From: UBA9630 sp037137555
GTDB taxonomy: Bacteria > Patescibacteriota > Minisyncoccia > Moranbacterales > UBA2206
Length of the DNA stretch: 5,925 nucleotides
Assembly (NCBI GenBank): GCA_037137555.1
Contig: JBAXKA010000056.1
Coordinates: forward strand, 1 to 5,925
Direction of reading: 5' to 3'
The position numbers and the translations under genes were made by a program. The stretch's first letter is position 1; each line of letters begins with the position of its first letter. The notes beneath the pieces are model-generated. The model was not told the DNA's origin. It did not search any database and saw nothing but the letters and a program-made list of their open reading frames with translations. Shown piece after piece: positions 1 to 5,925 of this stretch.

Positions 1-132
1 TGTTGTTTTTCCAGGAATAACACTTGCAGGATTGGCAACGAATGTTCGATTAGCAGCTGAAGCTGAATTGGTTTTCAAAAAAAACATCGCTACCATAAAT
101 ACTACTACCGAAAACTTTTTTTTGTTTATCAT
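1..132 (-). CDS. Secreted protein of unknown function, N-terminal fragment
   Basis: This is a 44-codon open frame that starts at the ATG at 132-130 and runs off the left edge of the window, so only the N-terminus is visible. It begins with a clear Sec-type signal peptide: basic n-region INKKK, hydrophobic core FSVVVFMVAMFFL (7-19), and a polar c-region ending in ASA (24-26), a standard signal peptidase I site. The mature start, AANRTFVANPASVIPGKTT, resembles the first strand of Ig-like or cohesin-like exported domains, which often have an NPxSVxxG pattern, but this is weak and only suggestive. An in-frame stop at 165-163 and no alternative start between it and 132 fix the ATG. The 68 bp gap and a promoter-like sequence suggest it is not simply the last operon gene, although no terminator separates it from the fusion gene. 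The function cannot be told from this fragment. Confidence 0.75.
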   Translation of the reverse strand, partial: MINKKKFSVVVFMVAMFFLKTNSASAANRTFVANPASVIPGKTT

Positions 133-200
133 TTTATTTATTTTTAAATAATTATTTTTTAATTAATTTAATTATATACTACCATCAAGAATCACGCAAA
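133..200 (-). other. Intergenic gap between the fusion gene and the secreted-protein gene
   Basis: This 68 bp gap is the longest internal non-coding stretch in the window. Apart from the promoter candidate, its ATG-proximal half is almost pure A/T, with a 12 bp AT-only palindrome AAATAATTATTT at about 145-156. There is no GC-rich stem followed by a T tract, so no intrinsic terminator can be called for the upstream operon. No Shine-Dalgarno precedes the ATG at 132. Confidence 0.6.
171..199 (-). promoter_or_regulatory. Candidate sigma70-type promoter for the secreted-protein gene
   Basis: On the minus strand a perfect -10 hexamer TATAAT lies at 176-171, and TTGCGT, a half match to TTGACA, lies at 199-194, giving the optimal 17 bp spacer. 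It begins just after the TGA of the fusion gene and would start RNA near 164, leaving a leader of roughly 30 nt before the ATG at 132. In AT-rich DNA a TATAAT can occur by chance, so the spacing and position carry most of the weight. Confidence 0.45.
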
Positions 201-2729
201 TCAATTTTTTGCTTTATTAAAAATACCCCGAAAAAGCTCTTGAATTTTTTCATAGCTATCTCCTCTTGGAAGCAAAATAAAACCAGTTTCGGCAGTTATA
301 TCTGGAGCGTATAACAAGCCTTCTTTCGAATCATCCAATACACGCTGATACATTTTTGGATTATCCATTTTTTTATATAATTCAAATAACCGTCTCATTT
401 CAGAGAGTTGCATATCTGTTCGCACATTATCACCTAAATTACTCAAGATGGCATTGATTTTTCCAAAATCACCAAAACCAAATTGCGCAGATTTTTGTTT
501 TAATTGTTGCAAAACAAGTTGTTGTCTTTTTGCTCGCTCGAAATCACTCGTCAAATAACGCGAACGAATAAAGCACAAAGCTTTTTCTCCATTGAGAATA
601 TTTTTTCCTGCTGGCAAAGAAAAATTTCCACCACATTCTGGATTTTTATTTTTACAAAGTGGGTAACGGGAAACAACTTTTTTATTTTTTGTTCTTTCTT
701 TAAATTCTCCAGTTGGTATCGTGAAAGTTTCTTCATCGCAAACTTTAATATCCACGAACTGAGCACTTTCATTGAAAGATTTAGCTAGATTAACTTCTAC
801 TCCGCCCAAGGTATCGACTAATTGCACAAAGCCTTCTGTGCTCACAATAACAGTATAGTGCATTGTCAGTCCGGTAATTTCGCTAACTAATTTTTCCATA
901 TCTGAAATTCCTTGCCCGGCTCCTTTTTCTTCTCCATAAATATAGACGGCATTTATTTTGCTTTTATTTTCTCTGCCAGGATCCATCACCCACAAATCAC
1001 GCGGAATAGAAACTAAAGAAATCTTATTCGCCTTTGGTTTTATGCTTGCTACCATAATCGTATCAGTATTTAATCCTCCTCCGGGATGATTGGCTCCGAG
1101 AATTCCCAAGAGTAGCACATTTATTTGATCATCATCTTCACCCTTCAATGATCCTTGCTTGTCTAAGCTAGCTTGAACAATATTATTCAAAGACGCACCA
1201 TTTACTGAAATTTTATCTAAAGTATTTTTCACTCTCCAAAAAGCCATTACTCCTGAAATAAACATAATTAAAAAAATAATACTAAGCACTATCCACCATC
1301 TTGCGTGAGTATTTTTTATTTTTTCATACAAAGCTTTTAAATTTCTTCTTATTTTTTTCCAAGAATAAATAACTTTAATCTTTTTGAAATAAATTATAAA
1401 AATAATAATTGCCAAAAATAATATTCCAGCCACTGCCAATAAAATTTGCATTCGCCGATTAGTTTTTAAATTGTCCAAAAAACTTTGCTGTGCTATGGCT
1501 TTTTTTTGAACAATATTTTTGGGAAATCCCATGACAGTTGTCATGCTTTCTCCCGAGACAACGCCCTTGTAGGAATAATAAACATCAGGATCCTTCCTGT
1601 TGTTAATTCGATCAATACAATCCACTGTGGCTGCGGAAAGACCAATAAAACATTTTTTAGTCACATTTTCACGATCAACTCTTTGGGGTAAATTTATTTT
1701 TATTTCCGGATATTTTACAAACACTGGCCATTTATCGCCAGTAGCATCCCAAAATAATTCATCATGATCGGCCAAGAATTTTATGGCGCCAGAAACTGTA
1801 TAGTGGATAATAAAAGTTTTAGTTTTTATACCTAAATCTGTTTGTTCTTCAGCACCAATATTAATTGCTAGATATTTTTTAGTATTATCTTTGTCCCGTA
1901 ACTGCGTTTGCTTGAAATTATAAGAATTATTATCTTTATCTGTCACGGAAATATCCGTTATCTCAAGAAAAATATTCGCTCCATTTAAATCCTGATAACT
2001 CACGGGAAGATATCTTGTTACATCTGAGCTTGCATTATTTCCAAAATTATATTCAATCGTTTCTGTTGCAAAAATCGTAGCATCGTTTTTTATATCTAGC
2101 ACCACACTGCAAGAATCAATATGCGTAACACCATTTGGCACAATACTTTCTGCCCGCACTGGCATTGCCAAGAATGTGGCCAATAAAAAAATTCCGATCG
2201 CAAGTCGTCCTTGCCAAAAAATTGATCGTTGAATTTTTTTTAATAAAAAATAAACTAGCGGAAAAAATAAGATATTCAAAATAATTTCTTTTGCTAATAT
2301 AATACTAAAAAAAGAAACTGGCGCTGTGCTATTCGCACTTCGGCCAAAATATTCTGTTACTGAAAATATGCCATTTAAAAATAAATTATTCAAAGCCGTT
2401 CCAAGAATAATTGTTACTGCCAAAATAAATATTCGCCAATTTCTTGCAACCACTAAAAATCTTTTGGAAATAAAGCCCACGAGAAAAGCCACCAGCGAAA
2501 AAGAAACGACATGCATTCCCACTAAACTAAAAAAAATCAAATCAGCAGCAAAGCCAACTGAAATATTTTTAAGTATAGAACTTTCAAAACCTTCCTGCGT
2601 CGTCCAAAAGATTATTAGCAAAAGCAAAATGTTCGGGCCAACGCCCCAATAGAAAATATTTAGTAAAAAAGCCACTTGCAAAATAGCGGAAAGAAAAATA
2701 ATAGAAAAGATGATAGTTTTTTGTAGCAT
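201..2729 (-). CDS. Three-module fusion: MreD, DUF2207 and LytR-CpsA-Psr (LCP) domains
   Basis: This is an 842-residue membrane protein, about five times the length of a normal MreD. Residues 1-165 are MreD-like: a stack of hydrophobic helices (about 5-27, 32-44, 58-87, 98-119, 140-164) in the mreD position 8 bp after mreC. Residues 173-193 read as a signal peptide or anchor with a possible cleavage site after VRA (191-193). Residues 195-405 match DUF2207, including the tract HDELFWDATGDKWP (322-335) and GFPKNIV (401-407). Membrane helices at 428-447 and 478-498 flank a basic linker (448-476) that should be cytoplasmic. The LCP domain (about 535-740) has NTDT (Asp556), SIPRD (Arg577), KINAVY (591-596) and IRSRYLTSDFERAKRQQ (721-737). 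LCP enzymes transfer glycopolymers from lipid carriers to peptidoglycan. A tail (741-842) follows. Predicted topology puts both DUF2207 and LCP outside. The only possible internal start before the signal segment is a TTG at residue 151. The MreD assignment rests partly on position. Confidence 0.88.
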   Translation of the reverse strand: MLQKTIIFSIIFLSAILQVAFLLNIFYWGVGPNILLLLIIFWTTQEGFESSILKNISVGFAADLIFFSLVGMHVVSFSLVAFLVGFISKRFLVVARNWRIFILAVTIILGTALNNLFLNGIFSVTEYFGRSANSTAPVSFFSIILAKEIILNILFFPLVYFLLKKIQRSIFWQGRLAIGIFLLATFLAMPVRAESIVPNGVTHIDSCSVVLDIKNDATIFATETIEYNFGNNASSDVTRYLPVSYQDLNGANIFLEITDISVTDKDNNSYNFKQTQLRDKDNTKKYLAINIGAEEQTDLGIKTKTFIIHYTVSGAIKFLADHDELFWDATGDKWPVFVKYPEIKINLPQRVDRENVTKKCFIGLSAATVDCIDRINNRKDPDVYYSYKGVVSGESMTTVMGFPKNIVQKKAIAQQSFLDNLKTNRRMQILLAVAGILFLAIIIFIIYFKKIKVIYSWKKIRRNLKALYEKIKNTHARWWIVLSIIFLIMFISGVMAFWRVKNTLDKISVNGASLNNIVQASLDKQGSLKGEDDDQINVLLLGILGANHPGGGLNTDTIMVASIKPKANKISLVSIPRDLWVMDPGRENKSKINAVYIYGEEKGAGQGISDMEKLVSEITGLTMHYTVIVSTEGFVQLVDTLGGVEVNLAKSFNESAQFVDIKVCDEETFTIPTGEFKERTKNKKVVSRYPLCKNKNPECGGNFSLPAGKNILNGEKALCFIRSRYLTSDFERAKRQQLVLQQLKQKSAQFGFGDFGKINAILSNLGDNVRTDMQLSEMRRLFELYKKMDNPKMYQRVLDDSKEGLLYAPDITAETGFILLPRGDSYEKIQELFRGIFNKAKN
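2234..2241 (-). other. A8 tract forming an in-frame A_AAA_AAA slippery heptamer at the MreD/DUF2207 junction
   Basis: The coding strand reads TTA AAA AAA ATT across Leu163, Lys164, Lys165 and Ile166. The last A of TTA plus the two AAA codons form X_XXY_YYZ with all A, a classic -1 slippery heptamer, and the run of eight A also permits transcriptional slippage. It sits exactly at the end of the MreD part. A -1 shift would read 39 more codons and stop at TGA, giving an MreD of about 204 residues without DUF2207 or LCP. I see no obvious downstream stem-loop or upstream Shine-Dalgarno stimulator. A8 runs are common in AT-rich genomes, so function is unproven. Confidence 0.3.
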
Positions 2730-2737
2730 TTTATTTT

Positions 2738-3541
2738 TTATTTTATTATAAAAACAACATCCAGTTTGGAATATTTTATACGCGAAGTGATGACGGCTTG
2801 CTGAAAAAGACGATCAGCCGAAACGCGCACTTCTTTAATTTTTCCCACCAAAAGACCTCGCGGAATATTACTGCCCAGGCCTGAAGTTATAATTGTGTCT
2901 CCATCGTTTAGTGTATCTGCTTGAGTCACCATGTCCATTATTAAACCCAAACCATACTCACCATGTACAATGCCTTTTGCGCCTGTTTCTGTGTCCATTA
3001 CATTGACCGAACTAGTTGAACTAGCCAGTAAATTAATTTTGGAACTAGTCGCATAAACCGCATCAACCTTGCCCACTAAAATTCCATTGGCCACGATCAC
3101 TGCCATCCCAGATCTAATACCATCTTTTTCACCCTTATCAATCACAATCCAACTTTCCGATCCTTGCGGATCTTGTCCAATTATAAAGCTACTAATCAAT
3201 GAAAATTTATCGCGCGGAGCAAGCTCGAGTTGTTCTCGCAATGTGGCATTTTCTCGTTCTATTTGTTTTAGCTTTGAAACTTCGGCCGCTAAAATATTAT
3301 TTTCCTGAGAAAGATTAGTATTGTCTTTTTTTATTTCAGAAATAAAAGTTAAAAAAGAAACAGTCTCACTAATTTTTTGACCAGCTTCATAGAATACTTT
3401 TTGAAAAGGCGAAGCCACAATCAAAAAAAATCCTCGCACCGGATTAAAAAAACCTTGCGGATTAAGAAAAATTAAAAATGCACACAAAAAAACCACTAAA
3501 ACTAGCTTGGTTATCTTGGATGTGATATATTTTTTGGGCAT
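2738..3541 (-). CDS. mreC: Rod-shape-determining protein MreC
   Basis: MreC is a single-pass membrane scaffold of the elongation complex; its periplasmic or extracytoplasmic part contacts PBP2-type transpeptidases and links them to MreB and MreD. The 267-residue product has a short basic N-terminus (MPKKYITSK), one transmembrane helix (about 12-29), a coiled coil of heptad-like Leu, Ile and Glu residues (about 66-106), and the two-lobed beta domain (about 112-267). Family hallmarks are IDKGEKDGIRSGMAVIV (134-150) with GILVGKV (153-159), and GDTIITSGLGSNIPRGLLVGK (214-234). Length is within the usual range of about 260-330. The gene sits between mreB (11 bp upstream) and the mreD-containing fusion (8 bp downstream), the canonical mreBCD order. 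The upstream sequence TTTTTATCT before the ATG has no ribosome-binding motif. The product ends cleanly in TAA, with no truncation. Confidence 0.96.
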   Translation of the reverse strand: MPKKYITSKITKLVLVVFLCAFLIFLNPQGFFNPVRGFFLIVASPFQKVFYEAGQKISETVSFLTFISEIKKDNTNLSQENNILAAEVSKLKQIERENATLREQLELAPRDKFSLISSFIIGQDPQGSESWIVIDKGEKDGIRSGMAVIVANGILVGKVDAVYATSSKINLLASSTSSVNVMDTETGAKGIVHGEYGLGLIMDMVTQADTLNDGDTIITSGLGSNIPRGLLVGKIKEVRVSADRLFQQAVITSRIKYSKLDVVFIIK

Positions 3542-3552
3542 AGATAAAAACT

Positions 3553-4638
3553 TTAATCAAACGACCTCTCATGCTGATTTTCCACTAGCACATCACGCAA
3601 AGCATCAATATCTTCAAGCACAATTCCCGTTCCTCGCACAACAGCAGTCAGCGGATCTTCCATCATACGCACTGGAATTTCTGTGTGATTAGCAATCAAG
3701 CGATCAATTCCTCGAATCAATCCTCCACCACCAGCCAAAATTATGCCCTTTTGCATAATATCCGAAAGAAGTTCTGGCGGAGTTTCTTCTACTGCGGTTT
3801 TGATGCTGTTAATAATGATTCTAATTGAACGAGATAATGCTTCACGCACTTGCTCGTCTGTAATTGTAACTTCTTTTGGCAATCCAGTTACTAAATCTCT
3901 TCCACGCACTTGCATTTGTTTTTTTTCTTTTTGCACACAAGCACTGCCAATGGCAATTTTCACATCCTCGGCGGTTTTTTCTCCCACCAATAAATTAAAT
4001 TCGTCTCGACAATAACGCACGATATCCTCATTCATTTCATCACCAGCTATGCGTAAATTACGCGAGACAACAATACCGCCCAAAGAAATAACGGCGATAT
4101 CGGTTGTTCCGCCCCCAATATCCACAACCATATTACCAGAAGCATCTTGCACGGGCAGTCGCGCACCAATTGCCGCTGCCATTGGTTCGTCAATCAAATA
4201 AGCTTCTCGAGCGCCAGCATTTAGTGTTGCATCAATCACTGCTCGCTTTTCAACTTCTGTTACTTCTGAGGGAATACCAACAATCACGCGTGGACGAGGA
4301 AAAAGTGTAAAGCCACCACGATGCACCTTATCAATAAAATATTTAAGCATTTGTTGCGTGATTTCAAAATCACTTACTACACCATCAACCAATGGTCGAA
4401 TCGCCACGATATGCCCGGGAGTTTTTCCCACCATTTTTTTTGCTTCTTTGCCAATCGCCAAGACTTGCCCCGTTCTTTTATTAATTGCTACTACGGACGG
4501 TTCATTGATTACAATCCCCCGACCCTTAACATACACCAGCGTATTAGCCGTTCCCAAATCAATGCCAATATCTTTTGAAAAGCCACCAAAAAGATTGCCT
4601 GAAATTTTTCTTGTGAGAGTTTTGATTTTATTGAGCAT
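3553..4638 (-). CDS. mreB: Rod-shape-determining protein MreB (bacterial actin)
   Basis: MreB is an actin-family ATPase that forms membrane-bound antiparallel filaments on the inner face of the cytoplasmic membrane and guides the peptidoglycan elongation complex. The 361-residue product is full length and carries all nucleotide-binding motifs: phosphate-1 DIGIDLGTANT (23-33), the conserved EPMAAAIG (151-158), phosphate-2 DIGGGTTD (173-180) and the adenosine loop LAGGGGLIRG (301-310). Two membrane-contact elements are visible. One is a basic, amphipathic-looking N-terminal extension (residues 2-20, with L2, I5, L8, I12 and F17 against K4, K6, R10 and K11). The other is the hydrophobic loop around GFTLFPRPR (109-117), equivalent to the membrane-inserting loop of Thermotoga MreB. 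The ATG lies 9 bp after the upstream protease stop codon, which is in the same frame, so the start cannot move upstream. No Shine-Dalgarno is present. mreC follows after 11 bp. Confidence 0.98.
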   Translation of the reverse strand: MLNKIKTLTRKISGNLFGGFSKDIGIDLGTANTLVYVKGRGIVINEPSVVAINKRTGQVLAIGKEAKKMVGKTPGHIVAIRPLVDGVVSDFEITQQMLKYFIDKVHRGGFTLFPRPRVIVGIPSEVTEVEKRAVIDATLNAGAREAYLIDEPMAAAIGARLPVQDASGNMVVDIGGGTTDIAVISLGGIVVSRNLRIAGDEMNEDIVRYCRDEFNLLVGEKTAEDVKIAIGSACVQKEKKQMQVRGRDLVTGLPKEVTITDEQVREALSRSIRIIINSIKTAVEETPPELLSDIMQKGIILAGGGGLIRGIDRLIANHTEIPVRMMEDPLTAVVRGTGIVLEDIDALRDVLVENQHERSFD

Positions 4639-4647
4639 AAAATTGAT

Positions 4648-5862
4648 TTAAAAAAGTCGTGCAATATCTTTATATGTTACAACCAGCATCAGTAGCATCA
4701 GTAGTGCAAAAAAAAGTGTGTGAAAAGTTTGCTCTACTTTTTGACTAACTGGTGAACCTTTGATTTTTTCGATCAAGATAAATAAAATTCTACCACCGTC
4801 TAAGGCTGGAATTGGCAAAATATTTACTATACCTAAATTAACGCTCAGGATAGCTGCAAATTGAATTAAATAAACTAATCCGAGATTAGCCACTTCTTTT
4901 GTGAGAATAGCAATACCAACTGGACCAGCAACATCCGCCGATCCGCCGTGTCCGGCAAAAAGCATTTTAATAAGTCCGAAGAGTCCCACGAAAATCATCG
5001 CTATCATATCCCAAACAGCTAAAAGCCCTTTCCAAATTGCCATAAACCAAGGATACTTAACAAGTGATGTTTCAGCAAGAGCAATTCCCAAGGCACCCTG
5101 ACCTTGTGGAGCATCAATTCTTGGCGTGCCTTTCAAAAATAATTTTTCTTTGCCTCGCAAAATTTCCAGTGTTATTTCCTGACCTTTATTTGCATTAATG
5201 AAATCTTGCACTTCTTTAATATTTTTTAAAGCAATTTTTTCGCCGGCTATATTTTTTTGTGTTTTCAAAATTTCATCACCAATTTTAAGTCCCATCACAC
5301 TCGCTGGAGCACCAGCAACAATTTCTGAAATTTGAATTTTAGATTTTGGATTATTAGAACTCGCATCAGAATTGATTTGCTCTGGTGCGCCAAGCATAAA
5401 CACAATAGAAAGTAAGAACCACGCAAAAATAAAATTCATAACTACTCCCGCTGCTAGAATTTTAATTCGTTTCCAAGCACTCTTGCCAGCAAAACTATCC
5501 GCATCATTTTTATTTCCACCATCCTCGCCTTTAATTTTTACAAAACCACCCAAGGGAAACCAATTTAAAGAATAAATTGTTCCGCCTTGCAATTTTTTTT
5601 CATGGGCTTCAGTTAAATCGCTAATTTCATTTTCATCATCACCATCTTTTCCGCCCCAAATAATTCGCCACTTAGAAAATAGCTTTTTCTTTTTTCCTGC
5701 AATACCCACCTCTCGCAAAAATTGGAAACCTACAATTCTTGGCGGAAAACCAAAACCAAATTCCGATGCTTTGACACCATTTCTTCTCGCCACCACAAAA
5801 TGTCCCAATTCATGCACGAAAACCAGCGTTCCAATAATCAAAATTAAAATCACTATGAACAT
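4648..5862 (-). CDS. rseP: Site-2 intramembrane zinc metalloprotease, M50 family (RseP-like)
   Basis: This is a 404-residue membrane metalloprotease of the RseP/RasP/MMP family, which cuts transmembrane segments of substrates such as anti-sigma factors or leftover signal peptides inside the cytoplasmic membrane. The zinc site is visible: HELGH at residues 17-21 in the first membrane helix, and the third-ligand motif NILPIPALDGG at 347-357 (Asp355). The family motifs FGFGFPPR (35-42) and YSLNWFPLGGFVKI (97-110) are present, as are a second membrane helix (about 134-158), a single PDZ domain (about 175-255), the AGPVGI motif (312-317) and C-terminal helices (about 325-350 and 378-397). Odd feature: a charged insertion of about 40 residues (roughly 47-93) lies between the first helix and the conserved membrane beta-loop. 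The ATG start puts HELGH at the usual distance from the N-terminus. The stop lies 9 bp before mreB, so the two are probably co-transcribed. The family call is secure; the substrate is unknown. Confidence 0.95.
   Translation of the reverse strand: MFIVILILIIGTLVFVHELGHFVVARRNGVKASEFGFGFPPRIVGFQFLREVGIAGKKKKLFSKWRIIWGGKDGDDENEISDLTEAHEKKLQGGTIYSLNWFPLGGFVKIKGEDGGNKNDADSFAGKSAWKRIKILAAGVVMNFIFAWFLLSIVFMLGAPEQINSDASSNNPKSKIQISEIVAGAPASVMGLKIGDEILKTQKNIAGEKIALKNIKEVQDFINANKGQEITLEILRGKEKLFLKGTPRIDAPQGQGALGIALAETSLVKYPWFMAIWKGLLAVWDMIAMIFVGLFGLIKMLFAGHGGSADVAGPVGIAILTKEVANLGLVYLIQFAAILSVNLGIVNILPIPALDGGRILFILIEKIKGSPVSQKVEQTFHTLFFALLMLLMLVVTYKDIARLF
4685..4703 (-). repeat. Short tandem repeat (9 bp, about two copies) in the end of the protease gene
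   Basis: The plus strand shows AGCATCAGT at 4685-4693, repeated at 4694-4702 and followed by AG. It is in frame and encodes the LLMLLML tract in the last membrane helix of the protease (residues about 387-393). It preserves helix hydrophobicity and looks like a small in-frame duplication without further significance. Confidence 0.5.
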
Positions 5863-5880
5863 AATAGTTTATATTAAAAA

Positions 5881-5911
5881 ATTATTTTTTATTATTTATT
5901 ATTTTAGTCAA
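5881..5911 (-). promoter_or_regulatory. Weak promoter candidate upstream of the protease gene
   Basis: On the minus strand TTGACT (5911-5906) is a good -35 element, but the best -10 match, AATAAT (5886-5881), lies at a long 19 bp spacing. The surrounding 63 bp (5863-5925) are nearly all A/T and non-coding as far as the window shows. It may be the operon promoter, or only an AT-rich spacer after an upstream co-transcribed gene that lies outside the window. Confidence 0.2.
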
Positions 5912-5925
5912 AATTAAACTTGCAT

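Noticed and set aside
145..156. AT-only 12 bp palindrome in the gap after the fusion gene, considered as a terminator or operator
   Set aside because: A pure A/T stem is too weak for an intrinsic terminator and such palindromes are expected by chance in this composition.
201..203. Possible recoded UGA (Gly code) at the end of the fusion gene
   Set aside because: Reading through would add only 11 residues before TAA, the next TGA follows three codons later, and conserved glycines in MreB, MreC, the LCP domain and the protease all use GGN with no internal UGA. UGA therefore acts as stop.
551..772. 73-codon minus-strand frame inside the LCP region
   Set aside because: It overlaps the LCP catalytic core in another frame, has no recognisable domain, and is explained by the AT-rich composition.
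2326..2652. 108-codon plus-strand open frame opposite the MreD part
   Set aside because: It lies wholly antisense to a gene with recognisable domains, has no recognisable motif or ribosome-binding site, and reads as low-complexity Lys/Thr/Ile, the usual shadow of an AT-rich membrane-protein gene.
3009..3048. Three copies of GAACTAG in mreC
   Set aside because: They fall in the Ser/Thr-rich tract of MreC (residues about 165-179), are irregularly spaced and are explained by repeated Ser codons.
3743..4651. Several plus-strand frames of 68-97 codons opposite mreB
   Set aside because: They overlap each other and lie antisense to the highly conserved mreB; their composition is dictated by the mreB codons.
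5914..5925. Minus-strand mini-frame ATG CAA GTT TAA at the right edge, considered as a leader peptide
   Set aside because: It is three codons long, has no regulatory context and sits at the window edge, where it could equally be the end of an upstream gene.

Overview
The window is an AT-rich, gene-dense bacterial segment in which every supportable gene lies on the minus strand. It is read here from right to left, in the direction of transcription. Gene order is an M50 site-2 protease (rseP-like), then mreB, mreC, then a very long gene whose N-terminus is MreD, then the first 44 codons of an unrecognised secreted protein that runs off the left edge. The first four genes are separated by only 8 to 11 bp and form an evident operon for cell-shape control and envelope maintenance.

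The compact layout, AT-rich composition, lack of Shine-Dalgarno sequences, and the LCP and M50 sequence styles suggest a Candidate Phyla Radiation (Patescibacteria, Parcubacteria-like) genome. This placement is inference from general resemblance, not from a marker gene. UGA is read as stop: the mreD-fusion gene ends in TGA, with a second in-frame TGA three codons later, and none of the conserved ORFs has an internal UGA. This argues against the UGA=Gly code of some CPR lineages.

The most unusual object is the 842-residue gene at 201-2729. It joins three normally separate modules in frame. Residues about 1-165 are an MreD-like multi-pass membrane domain. Residues about 173-193 are a signal-peptide-like segment leading into a DUF2207 extracytoplasmic domain (about 195-405). 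Two further membrane helices then precede a LytR-CpsA-Psr (LCP) domain (about 535-740) with its catalytic-type Asp and Arg residues intact. LCP enzymes attach wall glycopolymers to peptidoglycan, and in Bacillus subtilis they associate with MreB. A physical MreD-LCP fusion inside an mreBC operon is therefore a coherent, apparently unusual way to tie polymer attachment to the elongation machinery. The MreD/DUF2207 junction sits on an A8 tract that forms a perfect A_AAA_AAA slippery heptamer in the coding frame, so either frameshifting or a sequence error must be considered.

No RNA gene, mobile element, CRISPR array or convincing terminator is visible. The non-coding parts are the 63 bp before the protease gene, the 8-11 bp spacers, and a 68 bp gap (133-200) that holds a good sigma70-type promoter candidate for the secreted-protein gene.
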